From NCBI GenBank assembly GCA_040902655.1, contig JBBDWV010000004.1, forward strand, positions 1 to 49,160: a stretch of DNA of 49,160 nucleotides, given 5' to 3'. The DNA comes from Mycobacteriales bacterium (GTDB taxonomy: Bacteria; Actinomycetota; Actinomycetes; Mycobacteriales; SCTD01). Of the stretch, positions 1-9,038 are shown piece after piece (position 1 is the stretch's first letter; each line of letters begins with the position of its first letter). The translations under genes were made by a program, and so were the position numbers. The notes beneath the pieces are model-generated. The model ran no database searches and was not told the DNA's origin. It saw only the letters and a program-made list of their open reading frames with translations.

Positions 1-627
1 GCCCTTGCCCTCCGGCTTGCCCTTGCCCTCCGGCTTGCCCTTGCCCTCCGGCTTGTCTGCCTTGGCCGGCTTGTCAGTCTTGGCCGGCTTGTCAGTCTTG
101 GCCGGCTTCTCGGGCTTGGCCGGCTTCTCGGGCTTGGCCGGCTTCTCGGGCTTGGCGGCCTTCTCCGCCTCGGCCTCCTCGACGTTCGCGGCCTCGAGCT
201 CTTCAGCCTCGAGCTCCTCGGTCTCCGCTGCCGTCTTGCCGCAGTCGCTCCGGGCGGCCGCGGAGACCTGCTGGCCGCGACCCGGGCCCTTGGGGAGCGA
301 GCGGGCGTACGCCGAGACGTTCTGGCCGTGGTTGCTGGTGGGGTCGCAGGTGAAGGTCACGGTCGGGACCGGCGTCTTGCCGGTCAGCACGGCCGTGGCC
401 GTGTCGCTGCGCTGCTCGGCGCCCTGTCCGCTGCCGGTGCCGATCCCGACGGTGGGGGTGGCGCTCTCGGAGACGACGGCGCCGTCCTCCAGCGCGGTGT
501 CGGCACTGACGGCGTTGAACGCGACCGCGCCGCCGCCGACGAGGGCAGAGGTCGCGAGCGCCGTTCCGGCGACGAGGCCGACGGCCTTCGCCTTGGCGGC
601 GAGCAAGGTCTTCAGGGGGTCGAGCAC
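1..627 (-). CDS. Secreted protein with Lys/Pro-rich hexapeptide repeat tail (partial, C-terminus off the left edge)
   Basis: This is an open frame of 209 codons with no stop before the window edge, so the C-terminus is missing. The GTG start at 627 has GGAGG five bases upstream. Residues 5-45 form a basic then Ala/Gly/Val-rich signal peptide or anchor. About 100 residues of predicted exported domain follow, with only two cysteines (about 94 and 129) that could form a disulfide. After an acidic Glu/Ala stretch comes a six-residue periodic tail: KPEKPA-type, then KPAKTD-type, then KPEGKG-type units. Such basic tails in actinobacterial exported proteins are often linked to wall or polyanion contact, but that is inference. 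I do not recognise the globular domain. Coding strand and frame are well supported by the start signal and by codon bias; function is unknown. Confidence 0.72.
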   Translation of the reverse strand, partial: MLDPLKTLLAAKAKAVGLVAGTALATSALVGGGAVAFNAVSADTALEDGAVVSESATPTVGIGTGSGQGAEQRSDTATAVLTGKTPVPTVTFTCDPTSNHGQNVSAYARSLPKGPGRGQQVSAAARSDCGKTAAETEELEAEELEAANVEEAEAEKAAKPEKPAKPEKPAKPEKPAKTDKPAKTDKPAKADKPEGKGKPEGKGKPEGKG

Positions 628-689
628 GTCATCCTCCGGTGCGCTGGGAAACATCTGTTCCCTGTACATCGGCAGGAGGACCGCCGGCG

Positions 690-2216
690 TTACACCGCGG
701 CTGTTGCCAGGTCCTCGAGCACCTGCACGAAGGTGCGCACGGCCGCGCCGGTGCCGCCGTGCGGCGTGTAGCCGTAGGCCTCGCCGGAGTTGTAGGCCGG
801 CCCGGCGATGTCCAGGTGGGCCCAGCGCACGCCGTCGGTCACGAACTCCTTCAGGAAGAGCCCGGCGGTGAGCATGCCTCCCTCCCGCGGCCCGGTGTTG
901 ACGAGGTCGGCGATCTCCGAGTCCAGCCCCTTGCGCAGCTCCGCGGGCAGCGGCATCGGCCAGGACGGTTCGCCCGCGCGACCGGCCGCGTCGACGACCG
1001 CCGCGCGCAGCCCGTCGTCGTTGCCCATGACCGCGGTGGTGCGCGCACCGAGGGCGACCAGCTGGGCGCCGGTGAGCGTCGCGGCGTCGAGCACGACGTC
1101 GGGACCGTCCTCGCAGGCGCGGGCGATCGCGTCCGCCAGGATCAGCCGGCCCTCGGCGTCGGTGTTGTTGACCTCCACGGTCATTCCGTTGCGGAAGGTG
1201 AGGACGTCCGAGGGACGGATGGCAGTGCCGCTCGGCATGTTCTCCGCCATCGGCACCCACGCCTCGACGTCGATCGGCAGTGCCAGCTCGGCGACCGCGG
1301 CCATGGTCGCGATGACCGCCGCGGCGCCGCCCATGTCGCTCTTCATCTCCTCCATCGATGCGGCCGGCTTGAGCGACAGGCCGCCGGAGTCGAAGGTGAC
1401 GCCCTTGCCGACCAGCGCCACCTTCTGCTTCGAGCCACCGCCGCCGCCCTTGTACGACAGGTGCACCAGGCGCGGGCCGTTCGCCGACCCCTGACCCACA
1501 CCGATGATGCCGCCGAAGCCGCCCTTCGCGAGCGCCTTGCCCTCGAACACCTCGACGTCGACACCGGCCCCGCCTGCATGGGTCCGCGCCAGGTCCGCGA
1601 GCTCGGCCGGATGCAGGTCGTTGGGTGGCGTGTTGACCAGGTCCCGCGCCAGCCGCACCCCACGCACGACGACCTCCGCCCGGGTGACCGCTGCGCGGAC
1701 GGCCTTGTCCTTGGCATCGGGCACGACCAGCACCAGGTCGCGCACCGGTTCCTTGCGCTCCTTCACGTCGGAGGTGCGGTAGCGGGAGAAGGCGTAGGCG
1801 CCGAGCAGCGCCCCTTCACCGACGGCGCGTACCTGCTCGGCGATTTCGGGGCCGACGGCGCCGAGCGTGAGGGCCACCTTGCCGGAGCCGGCCAGCGCGC
1901 GCACGGCGGCGCCCGCCGCGCGGCGCAAGCCCTCACCGGCATAGGCCGTGCCCTTGGGCGGCAGGTCACCCAGGCCGACGGCGACCACGACCGGGGCCGT
2001 CGTCGCGCCGAGAGTCGCGAGCCGGGTGACCTCCTCGGGCCGGCCCGTGGCCCCCAGCCCCGTCAACGCCGGCAGCAGACCCTTGCCGAGGGCGGCCGCG
2101 ACGCTGTCGGCACCGGGCGCCAGCACCAGCCCCTTCGGGCCTTTGACGACTCCGACGACGATCGCGTCGACCTTCGCGGCCGCGACCGGTGAGCTGGACA
2201 GGGAGAGGGAGGTCAC
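690..2216 (-). CDS. pepA: Leucyl aminopeptidase (M17 family)
   Basis: This is a cytosolic di-metal aminopeptidase of 508 aa, the usual length for the family, which removes N-terminal residues from peptides. The catalytic half carries GKGVTFDSGGLSLKP near residue 265 and NNTDAEGRLILAD near residue 350, which supply the metal-binding Lys, Asp and Glu residues. The N-terminal half is the less conserved macro-like domain. The open frame extends upstream to 2393, but the GTG at 2216 begins the natural N-terminus and has a TAGGCT hexamer eight bases before it, fitting a leaderless transcript. It is divergent from the ergothioneine genes and followed by the repeat-tail gene. The family assignment is firm; the exact start is slightly less so. 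Confidence 0.95.
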   Translation of the reverse strand: MTSLSLSSSPVAAAKVDAIVVGVVKGPKGLVLAPGADSVAAALGKGLLPALTGLGATGRPEEVTRLATLGATTAPVVVAVGLGDLPPKGTAYAGEGLRRAAGAAVRALAGSGKVALTLGAVGPEIAEQVRAVGEGALLGAYAFSRYRTSDVKERKEPVRDLVLVVPDAKDKAVRAAVTRAEVVVRGVRLARDLVNTPPNDLHPAELADLARTHAGGAGVDVEVFEGKALAKGGFGGIIGVGQGSANGPRLVHLSYKGGGGGSKQKVALVGKGVTFDSGGLSLKPAASMEEMKSDMGGAAAVIATMAAVAELALPIDVEAWVPMAENMPSGTAIRPSDVLTFRNGMTVEVNNTDAEGRLILADAIARACEDGPDVVLDAATLTGAQLVALGARTTAVMGNDDGLRAAVVDAAGRAGEPSWPMPLPAELRKGLDSEIADLVNTGPREGGMLTAGLFLKEFVTDGVRWAHLDIAGPAYNSGEAYGYTPHGGTGAAVRTFVQVLEDLATAAV

Positions 2217-2224
2217 GGCGGTGC

Positions 2225-2230
2225 AGCCTA
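2225..2230 (-). promoter_or_regulatory. Putative -10 element of pepA
   Basis: TAGGCT on the minus strand with 8 nt to the GTG start. No good Shine-Dalgarno sequence is present, which suggests a leaderless mRNA. Confidence 0.5.
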
Positions 2231-2303
2231 GTGCGGGGCCGCCAGGCCCGGTCCTGCAGTTGTGGCTGCGCCATCCGTGGGCAAGGGTCGAGCGAACGCA
2301 CGT

Positions 2304-2321
2304 CAGACAGACAGACAGACA
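2304..2321 (+). repeat. (CAGA)n tetranucleotide tract in the egtA leader
   Basis: About four and a half tandem CAGA units lie directly against the AGGAG ribosome-binding site of the upstream ORF. The copy number of such a tract can change by slippage, but it is outside any coding frame I support. Confidence 0.75.
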
Positions 2322-2333
2322 GGAGCACAGCCC

Positions 2334-2420
2334 GTGTCGGAACCCGTCGGTCCCCGATCGGCCCGCCGGCGCCGCCGCGGCCGGCCGACCCACCAGAGCA
2401 GCCGCATCCGATGTGTGTGA
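2334..2420 (+). CDS. Possible 28-residue leader peptide overlapping the egtA start
   Basis: A GTG at 2334 sits eight bases after AGGAG, the best ribosome-binding site upstream of egtA. The frame is 28 codons, Arg-rich in the middle (RRRRRGR), and ends Arg-Cys-Val-stop. Its TGA (2418-2420) overlaps the egtA coding region just after its ATG (2411), in a different frame. egtA itself lacks a clear Shine-Dalgarno sequence, so translation could be coupled through this short ORF. The alternative is chance: the sequence is short and unlike anything I know. It could also mark a one-base sequence error joining it to EgtA, though EgtA does not need extra N-terminal sequence. Confidence 0.4.
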   Translation: MSEPVGPRSARRRRRGRPTHQSSRIRCV

Positions 2421-3679
2421 GCCGCCGGCCGTCGCCGCGCGTCCGCACCCGCGACGACGTCGCGAGCTGCCTGGATGCCGCGGTCCGCTACGGCGCCCCT
2501 GGCACCGTCGGCGCCGAGCTGGAGCTGCTCTGCGTCGACCGGACCACGCCGCTCGAGCGCCCTGACCTCGCCCGGGTCGGGGCGCTGCTGCGCGACGCCG
2601 GACGGTTGCCGGGCGGCAGTCTGGTCACGAGCGAGCCTGGTGGACAGGTCGAGCTCTCCTCCGCGCCCGCGAGCGGCCCTGCTGACTCCGTGGCAGCGCT
2701 GTCCGCGGATCTCACCGTCGTCCGCGGCGCGCTCGACGGAGACGGGCTCGCCCTGGCGGGGCTGGGCGCCGACCCGCTGCGACCGCCGGTCCGGCTGCTG
2801 CGCACGCCGCGCTATGACTGCATGGAGGCCTATTTCGCCGCCTGTGGGACGCCGTCGGCGGCGGCCGGCCCCGCGATGATGTGCTCCACCGCAGCAGTGC
2901 AGGTCTCGCTGGATGCCGGCACCCGTACCGGCGGCGTGCAGTCGGTGACCGAGCGTTGGCAGCGGGCGCACGCCCTCGGGCCGGCACTGGTGGCCGCCTT
3001 CGCCTGCTCGCCGCTGCTGGCCGGCGCGCCGACCGGCTGGCGCTCCACCCGGCAGCGCATCTGGGGGGACCTCGACCCGGGTCGCACCCGCCCGCCCGCC
3101 CGGGAGCACGGCCCGGTGGAGGCGCTCGCAGATCTGGCGCTGTCGGCGGACCTGATGACGGTCCGGGATCCCGAGGGCGTCTGCCGGCCGGCGCCGTGCG
3201 GGGTGACCTTCGCCGACTGGATGACCGACGGCGCCCCGACACTGGACGACTTGCACTACCACCTGACGACGCTGTTCCCGCCGGTGCGCCTGCGGGGCTG
3301 GCTGGAACTGCGCTACCTCGACATGCTCCCCGACCCGCTGTGGCCGGTGTGTGTCGCGGTCGCCGCCGTGCTGCTCGACGACGACCGTGCGGCCGACGCC
3401 GCGCGCGCTGCCTGCGCTCCCGTCGAAGGTCGCTGGCGCGACGCCGCGCGGCTGGCCGTGGCCGACGACGGCCTGCGCCGCGCGGCCACGGGCTGCCTGG
3501 ACGCCGCCATCGAGGCGCTGACCCGCACCGGCGCGACGGCGCTGGCCGCCGCGGTGTCCTCGTACGCCGAGCACTTCACCCGGCGCGGGCGCTGCCCGGC
3601 CGACGATCTGCTGGACGCGGTGTCCGGCGGCCTGCCGGTCGCGGCGCTGCTGACCGAGCCGCTCGGCGTGGCCGCATGA
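2411..3679 (+). CDS. egtA: Ergothioneine biosynthesis glutamate-cysteine ligase EgtA
   Basis: EgtA joins glutamate to cysteine to give gamma-glutamylcysteine, the sulfur donor for EgtB. The product is 422 aa, close to mycobacterial EgtA. The N-terminal part has the GCS2-like beginning VGAELELLCVD and, further on, GGQVELSSAP, both typical of the glutamate-cysteine ligase fold. The chosen ATG at 2411 begins just before the conserved region; a GTG two codons later is also possible. The open frame continues upstream without family similarity. It is the first gene of egtABCDE, with its stop overlapping the egtB ATG (ATGA). A short ORF in another frame overlaps its start and may control its translation. 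Confidence 0.93.
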   Translation: MCVSRRPSPRVRTRDDVASCLDAAVRYGAPGTVGAELELLCVDRTTPLERPDLARVGALLRDAGRLPGGSLVTSEPGGQVELSSAPASGPADSVAALSADLTVVRGALDGDGLALAGLGADPLRPPVRLLRTPRYDCMEAYFAACGTPSAAAGPAMMCSTAAVQVSLDAGTRTGGVQSVTERWQRAHALGPALVAAFACSPLLAGAPTGWRSTRQRIWGDLDPGRTRPPAREHGPVEALADLALSADLMTVRDPEGVCRPAPCGVTFADWMTDGAPTLDDLHYHLTTLFPPVRLRGWLELRYLDMLPDPLWPVCVAVAAVLLDDDRAADAARAACAPVEGRWRDAARLAVADDGLRRAATGCLDAAIEALTRTGATALAAAVSSYAEHFTRRGRCPADDLLDAVSGGLPVAALLTEPLGVAA

Positions 3680-4989
3680 CGGCGCTCGCCCAGGACCGGC
3701 TGGTCCGCGAGCTGGCGGCCGGCCGCGAGCGCTCGCTCGCACTGCTGGAGCCGCTCGACGAGCCCGACCTCACCCGACAGGTCTCGCCGCTGATGTCACC
3801 GCTGGTGTGGGACCTCGCCCACATCGGCAACTACGAGGAGCTCTGGCTGCTGCGGGAGGTCGCCGGCGTCGCGCCGCTGCGGCCGGAGATCGACCGTCTC
3901 TACGACGCCTTCGAGCATCCGCGTTCGCAGCGGCCGAACCTGCCGATTCTCGGCCCGGCCGACACGCGCGCCTACCTGTCCGGAGTACGCAGCCACGTCC
4001 TCGACGTCCTGCACCGGCTGACGCCCGAGGAGATGGGGCCGGCGGGCCGGCCGCTGGTGCAGGACGGCTTCGTCTTCGCCATGGTTGTGCAGCACGAGCA
4101 CATGCACGACGAGACGATCCTGGCGACGCTGCAACTGCGGGATGGCCCTCGCACGCTGCCGCCGGACGCGCCGTTGCCGGCGGGACGGCCGCTGCCGCCG
4201 CACGACGACGTTCTCGTCCCTTGCGGCGAATCACTGCAGGGAGCGGCGGGCGACCCGTGGGCACTCGACAACGAGCGCCCCGCACACCGCGTCCGGCTGC
4301 CGTCCTTCCACATCGACCGGGTGCCGGTCACCAACGCGATGTACGCCGCCTTCGTCGAGGCCGGCGGCTACCGCGACGCCCGGCTGTGGACCGACCGCGG
4401 CTGGGAGCACCTGCAGAGCTCGGACCGCAGCGCGCCGATGACCTGGCAGCCGGATGGCGCCGGCTGGTGGACCTGTGCCCGCTTCGGCGACACGGTTCCC
4501 GTCGAGCCGGACCTGCCGGTGGAGCACGTGTGCTGGTACGAGGCGGACGCGTACGCGAGGTGGGCCGGCCGGCGGCTGCCGACGGAGGCGGAGTGGGAGA
4601 AGGCCTGCGGCTGGGATCCGGTGGCCGGCCGCCTGCGCCGCTACCCGTGGGGCGACGCCGACCCGACACCCGAGCTCGCCAACCTCGCCCAGCGCGCGAC
4701 CCGCCCCGCGCCGGTGGGCGGCTACCCCGCCGGCGCCTCGGCGTACGGCGTGGAGCAGCTGGTCGGTGACGTCTGGGAGTGGACGGCCAGCGGCTTCGAG
4801 CCCTACCCGGGCACCCGCGCCTTCCCGTACCGCGAGTACTCCGAGGTCTTCTACGGCGGCGACTTCCGGGTGTTGCGGGGCGGCTCGTGGGCGACGCACC
4901 CGACTGCCGTGCGCAGCACCTTCCGCAACTGGGACCTGCCCGTGCGCCGGCAGATCTTCAGCGGCTTCCGGACCGCTCGCGATGTGTAG
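3676..4989 (+). CDS. egtB: Ergothioneine biosynthesis sulfoxide synthase EgtB
   Basis: EgtB is a non-haem iron enzyme that uses oxygen to couple gamma-glutamylcysteine to hercynine as a sulfoxide. The product is 437 aa. The N-terminal DinB-like domain carries the iron ligands: a His in DLAHIGNYEE near residue 50 and the H-x3-H pair in QHEHMHDET near residue 140. From about residue 175 on is the formylglycine-generating-enzyme (FGE/sulfatase-modifying) fold, with RLPTEAEWEKA and VGDVWEWTASGF as landmarks and LRGGSWATHP near the end. The ATG overlaps the egtA stop by four bases and the gene overlaps egtC at its end, so the set is translationally coupled. Confidence 0.96.
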   Translation: MTALAQDRLVRELAAGRERSLALLEPLDEPDLTRQVSPLMSPLVWDLAHIGNYEELWLLREVAGVAPLRPEIDRLYDAFEHPRSQRPNLPILGPADTRAYLSGVRSHVLDVLHRLTPEEMGPAGRPLVQDGFVFAMVVQHEHMHDETILATLQLRDGPRTLPPDAPLPAGRPLPPHDDVLVPCGESLQGAAGDPWALDNERPAHRVRLPSFHIDRVPVTNAMYAAFVEAGGYRDARLWTDRGWEHLQSSDRSAPMTWQPDGAGWWTCARFGDTVPVEPDLPVEHVCWYEADAYARWAGRRLPTEAEWEKACGWDPVAGRLRRYPWGDADPTPELANLAQRATRPAPVGGYPAGASAYGVEQLVGDVWEWTASGFEPYPGTRAFPYREYSEVFYGGDFRVLRGGSWATHPTAVRSTFRNWDLPVRRQIFSGFRTARDV

Positions 4990-5716
4990 GCACACCGCCT
5001 GGATCGGCCGGCCCCGCACCCTGCAGGAGCTGCTCGTCGACCCGCCGCACGGGCTGCTGCGCCAGTCGTGGGAGCCGCGCCGTCAGCGGTTCGGCACCGT
5101 CAACGCCGACGGTTTCGGTCTCGGGTGGTACTCCCCGGAGCGGGCCGAGCCGGCGCGTTACCGGCGGGCCGTACCGATCTGGGCCGATCCGTCGTTCGCC
5201 TCGCTGGCCGGTGTCGTGCGCTCCGGGTGCGGGCTGGCGGCGGTGCGCTCGGCGACCGTGGGCGGTCCGGGCGGTGAGGAGGCGTGCGCGCCGTTCCTGC
5301 TGCCCGGCGGCGTGCTGCTGTCGCACAACGGTGCGGTGCCCTGCGACGTGATCGCCCCGATGGTCCCCTCCGCCGCGTTGGCCGCGATCGGCTCGACGGT
5401 GGACAGCGCCTTCCTCGCCGCCCTGGTCGGCCTGCGCTCGGACCAGGGTCTGCCGTACGCGCTCGCCTCCGCCGTGCGGGACGTCGCCGGGCTGGCCCCC
5501 AGGACCCGCCTCAACCTGCTCGCGACGGACGGCCGGTCCATCGCCGGCACCGCCTGGGGCGACACCCTGTTCTGGCGGGCCGGCGCCGGGGGAGCGGTCG
5601 CCGCCTCCGAGCCCTCCGACGACGAGGAGGGCTGGACCGAGGTCCCGGACCGGTCCCTGCTCGTGCTCACCGCGGACGGCGTCGCCGTCACCCCACTGCA
5701 GGAAGGCAGTTCGTGA
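4982..5716 (+). CDS. egtC: Ergothioneine biosynthesis amidohydrolase EgtC
   Basis: EgtC removes the gamma-glutamyl group from the hercynyl-gamma-glutamylcysteine sulfoxide made by EgtB. It is a class-II glutamine amidotransferase-like Ntn hydrolase of 244 aa. The protein begins Met-Cys-Arg-His, so Cys2 becomes the N-terminal nucleophile after Met removal; this fixes the start at 4982. GFGLGWY near residue 43 and LLSHNGAV near residue 115 are typical amidotransferase motifs. The start overlaps the egtB stop and its own stop overlaps the egtD GTG, keeping the gene order found in mycobacteria. Confidence 0.95.
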   Translation: MCRHTAWIGRPRTLQELLVDPPHGLLRQSWEPRRQRFGTVNADGFGLGWYSPERAEPARYRRAVPIWADPSFASLAGVVRSGCGLAAVRSATVGGPGGEEACAPFLLPGGVLLSHNGAVPCDVIAPMVPSAALAAIGSTVDSAFLAALVGLRSDQGLPYALASAVRDVAGLAPRTRLNLLATDGRSIAGTAWGDTLFWRAGAGGAVAASEPSDDEEGWTEVPDRSLLVLTADGVAVTPLQEGSS

Positions 5717-6675
5717 GACTCGACCGGCACCTCGCCCCCGACGCCATGCGCCGGGCCCTCGAGACCGACGTGCGCAGCGGGCTCACCGCGTCGCCCAAGA
5801 CCCTTCCGCCCAAGTGGTTCTACGACGCGCACGGGTCGGTGCTGTTCGACGAGATCACCCGGCTGCCGGAGTACTACCCGACGCGCCGCGAACGGTCGAT
5901 CCTCACGGCCCGTGCCGCGGAGATCGCCGCCGTATCGGGGGCCGACACGCTCATCGAGCTCGGCAGCGGCACGTCGGAGAAGACCCGGCTGCTGCTCGAC
6001 GCGCTGCGCGAGGGCGGGACGCTGCGCCGCTTCGTGCCCTTCGACGTCGACGAGTCGGTGTTGACCATGGCGAGCAAGTCGGTCGAGGAGGAGTACCCCG
6101 GGGTCGAGGTGCATGCGGTCGTCGGCGACTTCGAGCACCACCTGCCACTGCTCCCCACCGGCGGGCGACGCCTGATCGCCTTTCTCGGCGGGACCATCGG
6201 CAACCTGCTGCCGGAGGAGCGGAGGTCCTTCCTGTCGGGATTGGCCGACGGGATGCGTGCCGGCGACACGCTGCTGCTGGGCACCGACCTGGTCAAGGAC
6301 CCGGCCCGCCTGCAGGCGGCGTACGACGACTCCGCCGGCGTGACGGCCGACTTCAACAAGAACGTGCTGCGCGTCGTGAACCGTGAGCTGGACGGCGACG
6401 CCGACGTGGACGCCTTCGTACATGTCGCGGCCTGGAACGCCGACGACCAGTGGATCGAGATGCGGCTGCAGTCGGTGCGGGCGCAGACGGTGCGGCTGCG
6501 GGCGCTCGACCTGGAGGTGCCGTTCTCGGAGGGGGAGCAGGTGCGTACCGAGATCAGCGCGAAGTTCCGCGAGTCCCGGGTGCGGGACGAGGTCGCGGCC
6601 GCCGGGCTGGAGCTGCAACGCTGGTGGACCGATCCGGCGGAGGACTTCGGGGTCAGCCTGTCGACGAAGGTGTGA
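5713..6675 (+). CDS. egtD: L-histidine N-alpha-methyltransferase EgtD
   Basis: EgtD trimethylates histidine with S-adenosylmethionine to form hercynine, the first committed intermediate. The product is 320 aa, matching mycobacterial EgtD. Landmarks are [18 protein letters not shown] near residue 32, [12 protein letters not shown], the SAM-binding [13 protein letters not shown] near residue 80, and FLGGTIGNL near 158. The GTG start overlaps the egtC stop (GTGA). The C-terminal part ([19 protein letters not shown]) is the domain that closes over the histidine substrate. No key residue is visibly missing. Confidence 0.97.
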   Translation: MRLDRHLAPDAMRRALETDVRSGLTASPKTLPPKWFYDAHGSVLFDEITRLPEYYPTRRERSILTARAAEIAAVSGADTLIELGSGTSEKTRLLLDALREGGTLRRFVPFDVDESVLTMASKSVEEEYPGVEVHAVVGDFEHHLPLLPTGGRRLIAFLGGTIGNLLPEERRSFLSGLADGMRAGDTLLLGTDLVKDPARLQAAYDDSAGVTADFNKNVLRVVNRELDGDADVDAFVHVAAWNADDQWIEMRLQSVRAQTVRLRALDLEVPFSEGEQVRTEISAKFRESRVRDEVAAAGLELQRWWTDPAEDFGVSLSTKV

Positions 6676-6736
6676 GAACGGGCGGTCGGCAGAGGCGTCC
6701 CGTGCCCGCTTCGCGACGGTCCGCCAGACTGTGCTG

Positions 6737-7804
6737 ATGGCCGTCGAGGAGTGGGTGGCTGCCCGCCACCCGACCCAGGTCGTCCATCTCGACGTCGCCG
6801 GCGCCGGACGTCCGTCGCGCGAGGTGCTCGAGGCCGAGATCGCCCACCTGCACCGGGAGGCGGCCCTCGGGGCGTACGTCGCTCACGAGCAGGCGGTGCC
6901 GGCCGTCGAGGCGGGACGGACCGCGCTCGCCGCCCTGGTCGGGCTGGACGCCGGGGACGTCTGCTTCCTCGACGGGGCGGGCACGGCCTTCGCGACCCTG
7001 CTCGCGGCCTGGCCGCTGCCCCGCGGTGCGCGGATCGGAATCGTCCCGAGCGAGTACGGCGCCAACGCCCGCGTGCTCGACCGGCTGGCGCGCGAACGCA
7101 GCTGGCGGCTGGTCCCGCTGCCCGTGGACGACCTGGGTCGGATCACCGGCGTGCCCGGTGACCTGGACCTGGCGGCCTTCCCGCACGTGGCCAGCCAGCG
7201 TGGGATCGTCCAGCCGGTCGAGGACGTCTTCGCCACGGGGGTCCCACTGCTGCTCGACATCGCACAGTCGCTCGGCCAGGTCCCGGTGCCGCACGGCTGC
7301 GCGGCCTACGTCGGGACGAGCCGCAAGTGGCTCTGCGGGCCCCGGGGTGTCGGCTTCGCGATCGTGGATCCACTCGTGCAGGCGGCCCTCGAGGAGCCGC
7401 CGACCCTGGCTCCCACACACTGCACCGGCATGCAGCGGTGGGAGACGCAGGAGGCGCACATCGCCGGCCGGGTGGGGCTCGCCGTCGCTGCCGGGCAGTG
7501 GACGCCGACGCTGCTGCCCGAGATCCACCGGCGGGCGGCGCAGGCGCGGGAGCTGCTGCACGGTGTCGCCGGCTGGCAGGTGCGCGAGCCGGTCGGGGAG
7601 CCGACCGGCATCACGACGCTGGTCGGCGGCGATCCGTTCGCCACCCGCGCCGGGCTGCTCGAGGACGGCTGGGTCACCTCGGCCGTCCCGGCCGGCCGGT
7701 CGGCCGACCTCGACGCTCCGGTCCTGCGGGTGTCGACCGCCGCCTGGGTGACGGCAGCCGATCTCGAGCGGCTCGCGCCCGCTCTGCTCCGCCGTACGAA
7801 GTAG
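6737..7804 (+). CDS. egtE: Ergothioneine biosynthesis PLP-dependent C-S lyase EgtE
   Basis: EgtE cleaves hercynylcysteine sulfoxide to release ergothioneine. It is a class-V aminotransferase-fold enzyme of 355 aa. [10 protein letters not shown] near the N-terminus, the PLP-phosphate region, and [12 protein letters not shown] with the probable Schiff-base Lys197 support the call. The ATG at 6737 is 61 bp after egtD and has no strong ribosome-binding site; a CAGACT hexamer six bases upstream could be a -10, giving a second, leaderless start inside the cluster. The alternative is a generic isopenicillin-N-epimerase-like or cysteine desulfurase-like enzyme, but the position at the end of egtABCD makes EgtE by far the best reading. 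Confidence 0.9.
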   Translation: MAVEEWVAARHPTQVVHLDVAGAGRPSREVLEAEIAHLHREAALGAYVAHEQAVPAVEAGRTALAALVGLDAGDVCFLDGAGTAFATLLAAWPLPRGARIGIVPSEYGANARVLDRLARERSWRLVPLPVDDLGRITGVPGDLDLAAFPHVASQRGIVQPVEDVFATGVPLLLDIAQSLGQVPVPHGCAAYVGTSRKWLCGPRGVGFAIVDPLVQAALEEPPTLAPTHCTGMQRWETQEAHIAGRVGLAVAAGQWTPTLLPEIHRRAAQARELLHGVAGWQVREPVGEPTGITTLVGGDPFATRAGLLEDGWVTSAVPAGRSADLDAPVLRVSTAAWVTAADLERLAPALLRRTK

Positions 7805-7807
7805 GTT
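7802..7807 (+). promoter_or_regulatory. Putative -10 element of gcvT
   Basis: TAGGTT lies 8 nt before the gcvT GTG and overlaps the egtE stop codon (7802-7804). This gives gcvT a possible leaderless start separate from the egt operon. Confidence 0.45.
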
Positions 7808-7815
7808 CCGCTGCT

Positions 7816-8913
7816 GTGACCGATCTCCAGCAGGGCCCGCTGCACGACCGCCACGTCGCCCTGCGCGCCAAGTTGGCCGACTTCGGCGGGTGGGAGATGC
7901 CGATCGAATATCCCGGGGGCGGGGTGTTGAAGGAGCACAAGGCGGTACGGGAGGCCGTCGGCGTCTTCGACGTCAGCCACCTCGGCAAGGGCGTCGTGCG
8001 GGGCGCGGGAGCGATCGACTTCGTCAACGACCGGCTCACGAACGACCTGCGCAGGATCGGCCTCGGCCGGGCGCAGTACACGCTGTGCTGCGACGACGCA
8101 TCCGGAGGCGTGCTGGACGACCTGATCACCTACGTGTGGAGCGAGACCGAGGTCTTCCTCATCCCCAACGCGGCCAACTCCAGCTCGGTCGTCGGACGGC
8201 TGAAGGCGGACGCACCGGCCGGTGTCGACGTCCAGGACCTGCACCGCAGCTTCGCGGTCCTCGCCGTGCAGGGCCCGCGCAGTGGAGAGCTGCTCGAGCT
8301 GCTCGGCCTGCCGACCGGCGGGGCGTACATGTCGTTCACGACCGCGGAGTGGAGGGGCCTGCCGGTGGTCGTCTGCCGCACCGGCTACACCGGTGAGCTG
8401 GGCTACGAACTGCTGCCGCGTTGGGACGGCGCGGGCGCCCTCTGGGACGCGCTGCTGGAGCAGGGCGGGGGGTTGGGCGTGCTGCCGTGCGGCCTCGGCG
8501 CGCGCGACACGCTGCGGACCGAGATGGGCTATCCGCTGCACGGCCAGGACCTGTCGCTCGAGATCACCCCGGTGCAGGCGCGGGCGACGTGGGCGGTCGG
8601 GTGGGACAAGGAGCGCTTCTGGGGGCGTGCGGTCCTCCTGCGGGAGAAGGAGCAAGGAGCGGCCCGGCTGCTGTGGGGCCTCGAGTCGCTCGACCGCGGC
8701 ATCCCCCGCGCAGGGATGAGGGTGCTGCGGGACGGCGCCCCTGTCGGCACGGTCACCAGCGGGACCTTCTCGCCCACCCGGCGCCTGGGCATCGGGCTCG
8801 CGCTGCTGTCCCGGGACGCCGCCGAGGGCGATGAGCTCACCGTCGACGTCCGCGGCCGGACCTCGAGGATGCAGGTCGTGAAGCCGCCGTTCGTGCCGTC
8901 CCGGGTCCGGTGA
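7816..8913 (+). CDS. gcvT: Glycine cleavage system T protein (aminomethyltransferase)
   Basis: GcvT moves the aminomethyl carbon from lipoylated H protein to tetrahydrofolate, releasing ammonia. The product is 365 aa, the normal length. It shows [13 protein letters not shown] near residue 19, [11 protein letters not shown], the folate-binding core with [12 protein letters not shown] near residue 192, and a C-terminal barrel containing [13 protein letters not shown]. The GTG start has no Shine-Dalgarno sequence and probably uses a leaderless transcript. No gcvH or gcvP is nearby, so it is a lone member here. A related folate-dependent YgfZ protein is less likely because the full GcvT motifs are present. 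Confidence 0.93.
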   Translation: MTDLQQGPLHDRHVALRAKLADFGGWEMPIEYPGGGVLKEHKAVREAVGVFDVSHLGKGVVRGAGAIDFVNDRLTNDLRRIGLGRAQYTLCCDDASGGVLDDLITYVWSETEVFLIPNAANSSSVVGRLKADAPAGVDVQDLHRSFAVLAVQGPRSGELLELLGLPTGGAYMSFTTAEWRGLPVVVCRTGYTGELGYELLPRWDGAGALWDALLEQGGGLGVLPCGLGARDTLRTEMGYPLHGQDLSLEITPVQARATWAVGWDKERFWGRAVLLREKEQGAARLLWGLESLDRGIPRAGMRVLRDGAPVGTVTSGTFSPTRRLGIGLALLSRDAAEGDELTVDVRGRTSRMQVVKPPFVPSRVR

Positions 8914-8982
8914 ACGCATGCCGAGGGTGCCGGGCGCCTGATCGGTCGGCCCGTTCGGGAAGCGGGACGGCGCGGCAGGACC

Positions 8983-8988
8983 TACGCT
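8983..8988 (+). promoter_or_regulatory. Putative -10 of the subtilisin gene
   Basis: TACGCT lies about 50 nt before the GTG start, leaving a short leader that contains the AAGGAG ribosome-binding site. Confidence 0.4.
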
Positions 8989-9038
8989 GGGTGTCTGCGT
9001 GCTTACGGCGCGTGTTCGTGTCCTGACAAGGAGTGTCC

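Noticed and set aside
639-2192. Plus-strand open frame of 517 codons opposite pepA
   Set aside because: Antisense shadow; the minus strand carries all M17 motifs.
2334-2420. Frameshifted N-terminal extension of EgtA
   Set aside because: EgtA from 2411 already has the family's normal start and length, so an extension is not needed; kept as an upstream ORF instead.
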